This document shows positions 8,228 through 18,267 of a stretch of 64,000 nucleotides of DNA, one piece after another. The notes below the pieces were generated by a model. That model saw nothing but the letters and a program-made list of their open reading frames with translations. It searched no databases and was not told the origin of the DNA. The stretch is taken from contig NBMC01000002.1 of NCBI GenBank assembly GCA_002084805.1, positions 1 to 64,000 of the forward strand, given 5' to 3'. A program made the translations under genes and the position numbers. The stretch's first letter is position 1. Each line of letters opens with the position of its first letter. The stretch is from Spirochaetaceae bacterium 4572_59. Lineage in GTDB: Bacteria; Spirochaetota; Spirochaetia; DSM-2461.

Positions 8228-8969
8228 CCAGGTCTCCTAAACTTTCTATTGAATCAAACGTATTCAGCATTTTTTCCAGCCCGTGGTGTAAATCATCCCT
8301 CATATCAGAGGTATAGGGATTATATTTCTGAAGATCTATAAACAACTGCCACGGGTCGTTACAGGTTTGCTTGATAATATCAAGTAAACCGCTGTAACCG
8401 GCTGTTCCGATAGCACTGGGATGTAGATTCATCTCATTCAGCGTTCGTCCTATAAAATGAGTAATACCCTGAGTATAGGCGGCTTCCCTATCATGTTCGT
8501 CCGCTGTCATCTCCTGGATTACAAGCCCCATGGCTCTGAACCGATCTTTCCAGTAAACATACTGTTCATCCCGAAGCCTTTCAGCACATAAAACTATGGG
8601 AAGACCTTCCACACTAATCTTTGCGGAATCGGGTCCGAACATAGGGTGAGTACCCAATATCCCGACCTCCTCTGGAAGGATGGCTTTCATAAGATTAATA
8701 GGATAAACCTTAACTGAACAGCTGTCCACAACTAAAGTGCCTGGCTGCAAATGACCAGAAATATCTTTTAGAACTTCTTCCATGGAAGAAATAGCATTAC
8801 AAAGAAATAAAACCTGACAGTCAAACAGTTCGTCAAAGGAAACCCTGTTAACACCCTTGGGTGTCAAACGATCCGGGTTCCTGGAATATCCATAAACATT
8901 GAAAGTTTCAGCTAATAATCCGGCCCAAAAGGCACCAAAACGCCCTAGACCATATACACCAATACGCAT
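8220..8969 (-). CDS. Prephenate dehydrogenase-like protein
   Basis: N-terminal Rossmann MRIGVYGLGRFGAFWAGLL; LVVDSCSVK, ILGTHPMFGPDSA. Confidence 0.8.
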   Translation of the reverse strand: MRIGVYGLGRFGAFWAGLLAETFNVYGYSRNPDRLTPKGVNRVSFDELFDCQVLFLCNAISSMEEVLKDISGHLQPGTLVVDSCSVKVYPINLMKAILPEEVGILGTHPMFGPDSAKISVEGLPIVLCAERLRDEQYVYWKDRFRAMGLVIQEMTADEHDREAAYTQGITHFIGRTLNEMNLHPSAIGTAGYSGLLDIIKQTCNDPWQLFIDLQKYNPYTSDMRDDLHHGLEKMLNTFDSIESLGDLDG

Positions 8970-9096
8970 GAAAAACATCATACTATAATTTCAGGGAGAT
9001 GCAAAGACTGTGCGGGAAATCCCTAAGATGGTATTTTCTTCCTTGCCCAAAAGGGATATAATATTTAAAACATTACAACTTATCAGGAGATCAGAA

Positions 9097-10095
9097 ATGT
9101 CATTTGTTAAAGATATGAAAGCACAGGCTATTAAAATGCAGAAAAAGCTGGTATTGCCAGAAGGTAGCGAGCCCAGAACACTGCAGGCTGCACGTATCAT
9201 TGTAGATGAAAAAGTAGTATCAGAGGTATTCCTTATTGGTGCAAAGGCTGAGATTGAAGCAGCGGCTACATCTGCCGGAGTAAAGCTCGACGGGATAACC
9301 ATAGTCGATCCCGCCACATCAGAGTTGGCAGAAGCCTATGGAAAAGAATACTATGAACTGCGAAAACACAAAGGACTTTCTGAGGAAGATGCCGCCTCCC
9401 AGATTAAAGATTGCCTGAAATGGGGAGCCATGATGGTCCGCAAAGGCGATGCTGATGCCATGGTAGCAGGAGCTGACAACCCCACAGGAAAAGTACTGGT
9501 TGCCGGTTTTACTATCGTAAAGACTGCTGCGGGCGTATCTTCAGCTTCGTCCTGTTTTGTAATGGACTTTCCTGAAAAAAAATGGGGACATGATGGTATG
9601 ATGATCTTCTCAGACTGTGCCACAATTCCTGACCCTACAGTTGAGCAGCTGGCTGAAATCACCATTCAGTCCTCAGCTTCCTGTAAAACTTTCCTTCAGA
9701 CTGAACCTGTAACAGCCATGCTCTCTTTTTCTACCAAAGGATCAGCTGCCCACCCCAATGTTGACAAAGTGACCGAAGCCTTCAAACTTGTTCAGGAAAG
9801 GGCGCCCGAACTGAATGTGGACGGAGAATTACAGCTGGATGCTGCGATTGTTGAAAGCGTCGGCGCCAAAAAAGCTCCCGGCTCCAAGGTGGCAGGAAAG
9901 GCCAACACTCTGATTTTCCCCGACCTTCAATCCGGAAATATCGGATACAAACTGGCTCAACGATTTGGAAATGCCGGTGCATACGGCCCCTTCCTCCAGG
10001 GTTTTGCCAAACCTATTTCCGACCTTTCCAGAGGCTGTTCTGTAGAAGATATTGTTAATACAATTTCCGTTACCATGACCCAAGTAGAAGACTAA
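9097..10095 (+). CDS. pta: Phosphate acetyltransferase
   Basis: KLVLPEGSEPRTLQAARIIVDE, ADAMVAGADNPTGKVLVAG, FSTKGSAAHPNVDKV, LQSGNIGYKLAQRFG.AGAYGPFLQGFAKPISDLSRGCSVEDI; ATG at 9097 preceded by AGGAGA. Confidence 0.93.
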   Translation: MSFVKDMKAQAIKMQKKLVLPEGSEPRTLQAARIIVDEKVVSEVFLIGAKAEIEAAATSAGVKLDGITIVDPATSELAEAYGKEYYELRKHKGLSEEDAASQIKDCLKWGAMMVRKGDADAMVAGADNPTGKVLVAGFTIVKTAAGVSSASSCFVMDFPEKKWGHDGMMIFSDCATIPDPTVEQLAEITIQSSASCKTFLQTEPVTAMLSFSTKGSAAHPNVDKVTEAFKLVQERAPELNVDGELQLDAAIVESVGAKKAPGSKVAGKANTLIFPDLQSGNIGYKLAQRFGNAGAYGPFLQGFAKPISDLSRGCSVEDIVNTISVTMTQVED

Positions 10096-10100
10096 GGTCT

Positions 10101-10844
10101 ATGAATGTAATACTGATGGGATACGGCCGAATGGGCCGGGAAGTAGAACAGATTCTGAATCAGAAAGGTCACAGTATTGTTGCCAGAGTGGATCCCGGCG
10201 GCATGGGAGATATGACAAGTGTTGATGAAGAAAGCCTTAAAAAAGCGGATGCGGTAATTGAGTTCGCCCTGCCTGAAGGGATTGTCAAAAGGGCAGAACT
10301 TTACAGTAGCTACGGACTTAAAGCGGTGATTGCAACCACGGGCTGGGAGAAACAGCGCAAGGATGTACTCTCCCCTTTCAAACAAGATTCCGCCGCTATC
10401 ATGTACGGTTCAAACTTCTCAATGGGTGCGCATCTTTTTTTCAGACTTTCCTCTTATGCAGCATCACTGATCAATAAGCTGGAAGACTATGATGTGGCCG
10501 TGATTGAATACCATCATAATAAAAAAATAGACTCTCCTTCCGGTACGGCTCTTAGCGCTGCCGGAAAGATACTGGAAAATTTGAATAGAAAAAAGGAGAT
10601 CCTCCCGGGAAATCCCCCGGGAGCTATAAAACCTGAACAGCTCCAGATAGTGTCTGTAAGAACGGGAAGTATTCCCGGTATCCATAAGGTTTGCATGGAC
10701 TCTCCTGCGGATACAATAGAACTATCCCATAGTGCAAGAAACCGGGGTGGTTTTGCCCTTGGATCTGTTCTGGCAGCAGAATGGCTGCTCGATCGCTCGG
10801 GGATTTTTTCAGTAGATGAGTTTATGCAGGATTTTCTGGACTGA
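10101..10844 (+). CDS. dapB: 4-hydroxy-tetrahydrodipicolinate reductase
   Basis: VILMGYGRMGREVEQI, GSNFSMGAHLFF, EYHHNKKIDSPSGTAL. Confidence 0.92.
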   Translation: MNVILMGYGRMGREVEQILNQKGHSIVARVDPGGMGDMTSVDEESLKKADAVIEFALPEGIVKRAELYSSYGLKAVIATTGWEKQRKDVLSPFKQDSAAIMYGSNFSMGAHLFFRLSSYAASLINKLEDYDVAVIEYHHNKKIDSPSGTALSAAGKILENLNRKKEILPGNPPGAIKPEQLQIVSVRTGSIPGIHKVCMDSPADTIELSHSARNRGGFALGSVLAAEWLLDRSGIFSVDEFMQDFLD

Positions 10845-10876
10845 GTAGCTGCCCAGACAAATAAGGAGATAACAGA

Positions 10877-11752
10877 ATGTTTAGCGGAGTTTTCACAGCA
10901 CTTGTGACCCCTTTTAACAGTAAGAAAGAAATCGATACGGATGCACTGAAAAAGATTGTCAGATTTCAGCTGGATAAAGGGATTTCCGGCTTGGTCCCTG
11001 TCGGTACAACAGGAGAGAGCCCAACTGTAAGCCATGACGAAAACATGGATGTGATCGAAATTGTTATAAAAGAGACAAAAGGTAAGGTTCCGGTTATTGC
11101 GGGAACCGGTTCAAACTCTACTGACGAAGCAATCAGAATGACCAAAATTGCCAAACTCATTGGAGCCGATGCCAGTCTTCAGGTTGCCCCCTACTACAAC
11201 AAACCGACACAGGAAGGCCTGTACCGTCATTTTATGACTATTGCCGACGCGGTGGATCTTCCCATAATGGTTTACAACGTCCAAGGCCGAACCGCTGTCA
11301 ATATTGATACAGACACTCTTATGAGACTGGCCAAGCATGAAAATATTGTTGCCGTAAAAGAAGCAAGCGGTGATCTGAATCAAATGATGGATGTTCTGAA
11401 ACGGAAACCAGCAGATTTTGATGTTCTTTCAGGCGATGACAACCTGGCTCTGCCCCTTACCCTATTAGGTGGAAGCGGTGTTGTATCGGTTGCCAGTAAT
11501 ATTGTACCCCAGTGGATGGAAGAGATGGTTAAGGCTGCCCGCCGCGGTGATTTGGAAAAAGCCAGAACCATTCACTACGAAATGCTCCCCCTCTTTAAAT
11601 CAATGTTTATTGAAACAAATCCCATTCCTGTAAAATCAGCCATGGCACTGATGGGGCTGCTGGATGAAGAGTTCAGATTACCCCTCTGTCCTCCTTCTGA
11701 TGAGAATAGGGCCTATCTGAAAAAAGTATTGATAGATCAGGGACTCCTGTAA
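10877..11752 (+). CDS. dapA: 4-hydroxy-tetrahydrodipicolinate synthase
   Basis: GVFTALVTPF, GLVPVGTTGESPTVSHDE, VIAGTGSNST, MVYNVQGRTAVNI, VAVKEASGD. Confidence 0.95.
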   Translation: MFSGVFTALVTPFNSKKEIDTDALKKIVRFQLDKGISGLVPVGTTGESPTVSHDENMDVIEIVIKETKGKVPVIAGTGSNSTDEAIRMTKIAKLIGADASLQVAPYYNKPTQEGLYRHFMTIADAVDLPIMVYNVQGRTAVNIDTDTLMRLAKHENIVAVKEASGDLNQMMDVLKRKPADFDVLSGDDNLALPLTLLGGSGVVSVASNIVPQWMEEMVKAARRGDLEKARTIHYEMLPLFKSMFIETNPIPVKSAMALMGLLDEEFRLPLCPPSDENRAYLKKVLIDQGLL

Positions 11753-11758
11753 AAACAA

Positions 11759-11795
11759 AAAAAGGACTGTTCCATGGGAGCAGTCCTTTTTTGTT
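11759..11795 (+). terminator. Rho-independent terminator after dapA
   Basis: AAAGGACTG TTCCATGGGAG CAGTCCTTTTTTG. Confidence 0.85.
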
Positions 11796-11807
11796 AAGGC
11801 TATTTTA

Positions 11808-12464
11808 TTAGGGTTTCCTGAACACAGCCAGAGAACGGCCATCCTGGTACTCCAGATTCCATCCGCTTTTAAGACCAAGCATCTGTAAAGAAGAGGCAGA
11901 GTAAAAACGTATGTGAGTAACATCTTCTTTATACCACCAGGATCCAAAGCACTTTTTATCATAGTTTTGCAGAAAGGCGCTTTGCAGAATAATCTTGGCA
12001 CCCGTTTCTGAAAGGGACGCTATTTTTCGAAATTCACTCAGGGGATCAACCAAATGCTCCAGAACCTCCGAAAGAAGAATACAAGAAAAGGTTCTTCCTT
12101 CAGGCCAGGTAGGAGAAAAATACTTATCATAACTGCACACATCCAGACCTTTTCTTTTCAACATATCCGTCAGAACAGGGCGGGGACCGCTACCGAAATC
12201 CAGAACTGCCCCGCCGGAGTACCAAGGATCCATACCTTCTGATATAAAACGCTCCAACCAGGAGATATAGCCCTGATCCCCGCCACTGTTATGATGAAGC
12301 TCATAACGGGCTTTTTCTTCGAGTTCATCCGGAAGAGATGCTCTTCCCTGAAAAATAAGAGAACAATCAGGGCAAAGGTAAAAATTCCTATTCTGTTTGC
12401 TGTTATGGTAAAAATGATCAGACCGTGAAGAACAAAGGGGACAATTCCCGGACTCCTCCATCAT
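11808..12464 (-). CDS. Class I SAM-dependent methyltransferase with N-terminal zinc-ribbon-like motif
   Basis: CPLCSSRSDHFYHNS...YLCPDCSLIF; VLDFGSGPRPVLTDMLKRKGLDVCSYDKYF; LLSEVLEHLVDPL. Confidence 0.75.
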   Translation of the reverse strand: MMEESGNCPLCSSRSDHFYHNSKQNRNFYLCPDCSLIFQGRASLPDELEEKARYELHHNSGGDQGYISWLERFISEGMDPWYSGGAVLDFGSGPRPVLTDMLKRKGLDVCSYDKYFSPTWPEGRTFSCILLSEVLEHLVDPLSEFRKIASLSETGAKIILQSAFLQNYDKKCFGSWWYKEDVTHIRFYSASSLQMLGLKSGWNLEYQDGRSLAVFRKP

Positions 12465-13348
12465 TTTTCTTTTTGAATCTCCGCCAGACGGTTGGCAATC
12501 CGTACATAGCTATCCACTGAAACTCTTTCCGACCTCAAAGTAAGAGCAAGCCCTTCCTCTTCAAAAACCTGAAAAAGTTCATCCTTTCCAAATTGCTGAA
12601 AGCGATGCCCGGCCATGGAGGTCAGGTTATTACGGATGGTTTTTCTGCGGGAAACAAAAATATCCCTGATCAGATTCTGAAAAAGTTTTGCATCTTTCAG
12701 ATTATATTTATGATGGGGAGTCAGCATAATAATACGGGATGCCACTCTGGGCACAGGGTAGAAGGAACCGGGATTCAGGGTACCGCAATCTTTTATATTA
12801 AAGGCGGACTGACATAAAATGGAGAAAGAAGAGTAGTTTTTTGAACCGATCTTAGCACATATTCTGTCTCCCATTTCACTCTGAACAGTCAAAACAAGCC
12901 GGGCGGGAAGCATATCTTTCTCTATAAAATCGGCAATGATGGCAGATGCTGCATTATAGGGAAGATTTCCCAGAACCTTATCCGGCATTCCCGTTGCTAG
13001 AACCTCTTCCTCCCAGGTTTTCAGAACATCTCCGCTTACAATGTTGAAACGGGAAAATTCCGCCATGGCACGGCTGAGATATTCTACATAGCCGGGATCT
13101 ATTTCAAATGCCGTCAGATTCACTGGATAGGCGGCGGCTAATTTAGTAATAGCTCCCAGACCGGGACCAATTTCCCAGACCCTTTCATCTTCCTGAATAT
13201 CAAGCTGTTTGACAATTTTCTCTCTGGCTCCCCGGTTTATCAGAAAGTTCTGGCCCCATCTCTTTCTGGGACCAAGCCCCATCATCTCAAGCAGAGCCTT
13301 GATTTCAGAGATAGAATCATAGTTCAAATCCAGCTTTTCTTTTTCCAT
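12461..13348 (-). CDS. rsmA: 16S rRNA dimethyladenosine transferase
   Basis: GPRKRWGQNFLINRGAREKIV, VWEIGPGLGAITKLAA, VLGNLPYNAASAII. Confidence 0.92.
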   Translation of the reverse strand: MEKEKLDLNYDSISEIKALLEMMGLGPRKRWGQNFLINRGAREKIVKQLDIQEDERVWEIGPGLGAITKLAAAYPVNLTAFEIDPGYVEYLSRAMAEFSRFNIVSGDVLKTWEEEVLATGMPDKVLGNLPYNAASAIIADFIEKDMLPARLVLTVQSEMGDRICAKIGSKNYSSFSILCQSAFNIKDCGTLNPGSFYPVPRVASRIIMLTPHHKYNLKDAKLFQNLIRDIFVSRRKTIRNNLTSMAGHRFQQFGKDELFQVFEEEGLALTLRSERVSVDSYVRIANRLAEIQKEK

Positions 13349-14780
13349 GTATAAATACTCCGGGTCTATAGAATTCGAGTAATAATACAGGAATCAGAAA
13401 TAGAAGGAAAGGACCAGCAGTTGTTATTATTGCCTCAACAGGCTTAAAATGTCCGAAAAATTCGGCGCATACCTGAAGAATACGTTCCAGAGGAATAAGG
13501 ATTCCCCCGAATAGGAATTTGAAAAATCTGAATCCCGGAAAAAACAGCCAGAATATTCCCACATAAAGATAGAGAGTCACCAGAGGCGTTAAGACAAGGG
13601 ATGCCATAATACCAATTGGATAAGACTTTCCGAAAACTGTTAAAACCAGAGCACTTGTCCATAGCTGAGCTCCCAGAGAGGCACAGAGAGGCAAACGCAG
13701 CCAGATCGGGATAATTCCTTCCAGTATTGTATTCATACGGCTGCCGCTGATCATAATCCCGGCCAGGGCCAGATAGGAGAGCTGACTGGACAGAGAATTT
13801 ATAGATGATGGATCAAGCAATCCATGGACCAGATAACTGAAGAAAAGGACATTCAGGCCGTTAAAACTGCGCTGTGTCAGTTTTCCCAGGCCAAAAAGTA
13901 GATACATACTGACAGCTCTTACCAGGGAAGGACGAAATCCCACCAGCCATAAAAAAATCACAAGTCCTCCCATAGAAATGATATATCCTCCCCGTGTTCC
14001 GAAGAGGATGTGACCGGCCAGAAACAGGAGTACCCCAACAAGACCGGCATGAAAACCGGACAAAGCCATAATATGCGCCGTACCGGATTTTCTGAAAAGT
14101 TCGGAAAACTGCTTCTTGGAGGGATGATCCATCCCTAGCACCAGAGCAGGAAGAAGAACTTCTGTATCCCTGCTAATCAAAGAGCATTTCGCCCTAATAC
14201 GGGCCAGTAATTTCAAACGGCGTTCCCCAAGGGGAGCATTGGATTCTATGCTGAGAGATTTTCCATTGAAAATCCACTCATCCTTTCCACCTGAAGAAAT
14301 TGAAAACCGGCCTGAAACCCTTATTTCTGTTCCTCGTCCTATAACAGAACCATCTTGTTTAATGGACTTCCTTTGTATAAAAATACAAACAGGACAGTCG
14401 GCAGCCCCCTGGATTCCCTCAGAGCCATCTACATAAGTACAGTCCATCTTCAGCCTCAGACTATGCGAACCCATCCAGACGGGATCATCACTCAAGACAC
14501 CGTGGAGGACCTGAATACGCTCCACAGAAATAGGCAGATATCCACTATTGCGATACTGGAGACTGTACTGAAAGAAAAATAGATAGAAGACAATAATTAA
14601 ACTGCTAAACAATCCCTTGAACCCGAATTGTATAAGAAACGCTGAAAGAAAAAAAATTATGAGAAGATCATATAGCTGAAGAGCACCTGCCTCTTGGAGA
14701 TGCATATCTCCTATTACAAGCAGAACGACTACCAGCAATAGGGGCGCTGGTAGTTGAAAGGAAAGAATTTTCAACTTCAT
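13317..14780 (-). CDS. ComEC/Rec2-family competence-type membrane protein (short form)
   Basis: GMDHPSKKQFSELFRKSGTAHIMALSGFHAGLVGVLLFL, LRPSLVRA-like VGFRPSLVRAVSMYLLFGL; many TM segments. Confidence 0.82.
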   Translation of the reverse strand: MKLKILSFQLPAPLLLVVVLLVIGDMHLQEAGALQLYDLLIIFFLSAFLIQFGFKGLFSSLIIVFYLFFFQYSLQYRNSGYLPISVERIQVLHGVLSDDPVWMGSHSLRLKMDCTYVDGSEGIQGAADCPVCIFIQRKSIKQDGSVIGRGTEIRVSGRFSISSGGKDEWIFNGKSLSIESNAPLGERRLKLLARIRAKCSLISRDTEVLLPALVLGMDHPSKKQFSELFRKSGTAHIMALSGFHAGLVGVLLFLAGHILFGTRGGYIISMGGLVIFLWLVGFRPSLVRAVSMYLLFGLGKLTQRSFNGLNVLFFSYLVHGLLDPSSINSLSSQLSYLALAGIMISGSRMNTILEGIIPIWLRLPLCASLGAQLWTSALVLTVFGKSYPIGIMASLVLTPLVTLYLYVGIFWLFFPGFRFFKFLFGGILIPLERILQVCAEFFGHFKPVEAIITTAGPFLLFLIPVLLLEFYRPGVFIHGKRKAGFEL

Positions 14781-14836
14781 ATATAACAAACAACAGAGAA
14801 GAAGTGCTGATTGATTCAAAAAAAAAGCCTGATTCC

Positions 14837-16006
14837 CTAATTAGCAGATTCCCTGGCCAGTCTGTTGATGGCTGGAGTATAATCCGAAAATTGAACCTCG
14901 GCCAGAACCCCACTCCCCGATTTATTACCGGACATACCAATGGATTTGATAATTTGTTTAATATATCCAAGCTCTTTCTGACTTGCAGTAATACCCTCCT
15001 GCTGACGTTTATTGAATAGAGCCAGTCTTGTGGAAAGGATATCAACTGCCTTGTCACTACCAATAACACCCAGAGCATAGAGAGAATACAGGGTTTCATT
15101 GACATCATAGTCACGTTTGATAATTTCACTCAGAAAAGGAGAAGCCGCATCATCATTCGCTTTATTTTCAATAAGAACCTTCATGGCTTCAATCCGAAGT
15201 TTAGAAAGCTCATCCTGTTCGATTTTATCAGCGGTCTGATATTTCAATCCCTCTTCCAGAGCCAAAACAGCGATTTTGTTCTTGTTATCTGCCGGAGCGG
15301 AAGATTCTTTTTCAACAAAGAGTGCTGTTTTTTTAACATCGTAATCCGCTTCTTTCACGATAGCCAGAATAGGTTCTGTAGGATCTTCTGTGATATATTT
15401 AAGAGCTTCTCCCGCCAGATTTTTCGTTCTCTTGGAATACCAGCCAATGTAGGAATAAAAAACCGGTTCAAAACCGATAGGCTCCCTCATTTTCTGAAGG
15501 GCCATAACAGCTCCATAGGCTTCGATTTCCGCATTATCCCGATTAATCTGCTGCGTATTAAAGTTCAGGTTCCGTAGAATAGTAGCAACTTCTGGAGCAT
15601 ATTTAACAGAACGGATATTGCCTAGAGCAATAAGAGCATCGGCAACTAACAGGGAATCATCCGTATGAGTTGCAACAAAAAAGATTTGATCTTCCGCATC
15701 GAGAGATTTTAACTCGCCCAGTTCCTTTACGATCATCCGAGTCATCTTAATCCATTGCATCATCAGAACGACATCGCCACGGAACTTCTGCAGATCCCCG
15801 TTCATCTCTTCCAGAGCTTCAATAAGAACAGGCTCAAAGGCACGGTCATCCAATTTTACAATGTTATTCAGGATCATCTCTTTCTGTTCAAAGGAAATTG
15901 CCCGGCGGTAAAGACGGGTCCAGACCTCAGACTGATCTCCGGCAAATAGAGAAAAAGGAAGTGAGAACAAAGTCAGTAATAGAATTATTCTTGAAGTTTT
16001 TTTCAT
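14837..16006 (-). CDS. Secreted HEAT-repeat-like protein
   Basis: Signal MKKTSRIILLLTLFSLPFSLFAG; helical repeat content with HEAT-like LVADALIALGNIRSVKYAPEVATIL. Confidence 0.6.
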   Translation of the reverse strand: MKKTSRIILLLTLFSLPFSLFAGDQSEVWTRLYRRAISFEQKEMILNNIVKLDDRAFEPVLIEALEEMNGDLQKFRGDVVLMMQWIKMTRMIVKELGELKSLDAEDQIFFVATHTDDSLLVADALIALGNIRSVKYAPEVATILRNLNFNTQQINRDNAEIEAYGAVMALQKMREPIGFEPVFYSYIGWYSKRTKNLAGEALKYITEDPTEPILAIVKEADYDVKKTALFVEKESSAPADNKNKIAVLALEEGLKYQTADKIEQDELSKLRIEAMKVLIENKANDDAASPFLSEIIKRDYDVNETLYSLYALGVIGSDKAVDILSTRLALFNKRQQEGITASQKELGYIKQIIKSIGMSGNKSGSGVLAEVQFSDYTPAINRLARESAN

Positions 16007-16018
16007 TCTTGGCCTCTC

Positions 16019-16900
16019 CTATTTGAGGACCTGTTTTGTCACAGGAATTACAACATATTCTTTTAAAATAATATCAGTAGTATCACCATTACGATTCAAA
16101 GTTTTTTCTTCGCTAACATTACCATTCTCGTCATAGGAGAACTCTACCGTTCTGGAAACATTCTTACCGTAGTAGAAGAGAGATTTTACCATAACACCAT
16201 CCTGAAAGACATATTCGGTTTTCTTTTCAAGCTTGGATGAGGCAGTATATGTTGCTTCGGAAATAAGAGTATTAGCTTCATATTCTAGCAGAGTATAGCC
16301 TTCCATCTCTCCGGCAGGGAGAAAAAAGCTTATCCGTGAGATTTTGTCATTCTCGTATTCATATTCCGTATACATCATGGGAATTCCACCGCTGTCCCCG
16401 GAAATCCATTTGATTTTGTGGCCTTCCTTATCATATTCATAAGAAGAAACCCCCTGCAGTTCACCCGTAGGAGTCATAAAAGACTCTTCTACAAGCTGTT
16501 TATCCCGGTCATAAGAAAAAACAGACTGGGAAATAACCTCATTCCCTGAGATATATTCACTGCGGATCAGCAATCCATCTTCATAATAGAACAGTTCTTC
16601 TGAAACCACGGCTTCATCAGAACCGATATGTGTCTTTTTCAAGATACGTCCATTATCATCATATTCATACAAACGGTAGCCGTCGATAAATCCATCACCA
16701 TACTGAATGGTTTCCTGTGAGACAAAAAATTCATCTTCTGTCACGGTAACCCATTCCGGTTTTTCCTCTGCCTGAGCAGAAGACAGATCTTCAGCCTGCG
16801 GCGCTTCAGCCTTGTCCGCATCTTTAACAGGCGCAGAAGCACAAGCAATAAAGAATAGAGCAGGGAGTACGATTCCCAGGTTTTTCAGGGATTTAAACAT
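16019..16900 (-). CDS. Lipoprotein with YD/MORN-like repeats
   Basis: Lipobox-like FFIAC; repeated Y-E-Y-D-x-E/D-G units (YEYDDNGRILKK, FSYDRDKQLVEES, YEYDKEGHKIKW, FSYDENGNVSEE). Confidence 0.65.
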   Translation of the reverse strand: MFKSLKNLGIVLPALFFIACASAPVKDADKAEAPQAEDLSSAQAEEKPEWVTVTEDEFFVSQETIQYGDGFIDGYRLYEYDDNGRILKKTHIGSDEAVVSEELFYYEDGLLIRSEYISGNEVISQSVFSYDRDKQLVEESFMTPTGELQGVSSYEYDKEGHKIKWISGDSGGIPMMYTEYEYENDKISRISFFLPAGEMEGYTLLEYEANTLISEATYTASSKLEKKTEYVFQDGVMVKSLFYYGKNVSRTVEFSYDENGNVSEEKTLNRNGDTTDIILKEYVVIPVTKQVLK

Positions 16901-17018
16901 TGATTACAATCTCCTATTGCCTTGATTCCGTAATTTCGGATCGAGGTAAGTATTATACTAAATCAGATGTGTTCAACCTTAATATGATTAGAGAAAAAAG
17001 TAAAGAATTCAGAGACAA

Positions 17019-18158
17019 TTACTCTTCATCAGAGCCGAAAAGAGGGAGTTCCTCCTCAATAACTTCAAGAGTTTCCAGATCAGAGTCTTCAGAACGAACA
17101 GCTTCTTCTGCCAGCACAGGCTCCGGACCGGAAGGAAGAACCGATTTTTTATCATCTCTAAAAATATTATATACAAAAGAAAGAATCATATATTTGGATT
17201 CTTCATCCGGTTCAACAGCCTGAATGTGCAGACAGGAGATATTTTTTTCTGAGTCATAATCAATGGTTCTGACCATTCCCCTCAGGATCGTAGTTTTTCC
17301 ATAGAGTTCAAATTGCAGTTTCAGACTCATATTCTTTTCACCACGACCTCCGATCAACAGAGAAGCACCATCCTCGGACAAATCCTGAAGAATACAGCGT
17401 AATCCGGGTTTGGATTCGGGAATAATGGTTGCGGTATGGACACTTCTTACAGGATAAAGCTGTGCCGGGATTTCACATGCTGTGCGCACGGACCTTCTCT
17501 TCTGGCTGCGCAGGACCACATTTGAATGAGTCATTCTGAGAGTCTTGAAATTTCTATCAGGATAGCCGTCCATGATACGACCCTGGAAAAAATAGCCCGC
17601 ATCCTCTTTCTTCCAGAAATAGACATTCAGGATTCTGTCTCTCCAGCTGAATCCTACGGGAAGAGGAGGCCCCTTGGGATAGGTAAGTAATAGATAGTGC
17701 CTGCTGTTCTCAATAACAGAACATTCGTAGACACCGACCATATCCACTTTCAGCTTTAACAGCTGATTAAGGGGAATCTCCCCGGTAGTCTCAAGGCCCC
17801 TGTTATACCGTGGTTTCTGAAACTCAATTTTTTTCCGGTAGCTGTAAATTTTTTTCAGGAGGTAATCAAGGTATTTTTTCTCTTCCGGATCTTTTTCAGC
17901 ATCTTTCTTTTTATGAATGCCCGCAATGGATTTATCAAGAACATCCAGAGACCAGAAAAGAGATGACGGTTTTTGATGCCGATTAATAACGGCAGCCTTC
18001 TTGAGCAGACCTATCTCTTTAAAACTGAAACCGGCATCTTTTCCTACAGAATAAAACTCAATCCAATTAATATTCTTAAAGCCATTTCTCAGGCTGAAGA
18101 GGAGAGGTATAGCTGAAACAACTATTAATAGTGTTATGAGAAGATGTAAAACACTCAT
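17019..18158 (-). CDS. Membrane-anchored PilZ-domain protein
   Basis: N-terminal TM; RRSVRTACEIPAQL and LQDLSEDGASLLIGG match PilZ RxxxR and D/NxSxxG signatures. Confidence 0.72.
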   Translation of the reverse strand: MSVLHLLITLLIVVSAIPLLFSLRNGFKNINWIEFYSVGKDAGFSFKEIGLLKKAAVINRHQKPSSLFWSLDVLDKSIAGIHKKKDAEKDPEEKKYLDYLLKKIYSYRKKIEFQKPRYNRGLETTGEIPLNQLLKLKVDMVGVYECSVIENSRHYLLLTYPKGPPLPVGFSWRDRILNVYFWKKEDAGYFFQGRIMDGYPDRNFKTLRMTHSNVVLRSQKRRSVRTACEIPAQLYPVRSVHTATIIPESKPGLRCILQDLSEDGASLLIGGRGEKNMSLKLQFELYGKTTILRGMVRTIDYDSEKNISCLHIQAVEPDEESKYMILSFVYNIFRDDKKSVLPSGPEPVLAEEAVRSEDSDLETLEVIEEELPLFGSDEE

Positions 18159-18267
18159 ATGTACTTAAACCTTCGGCAAATAATATTCAATTTATCACAG
18201 TCTTTGATTTTTTCTTGACTAAGGGTATGATAAAACGGATCGGACAACAAGAAAAAAAGGAAAGATT

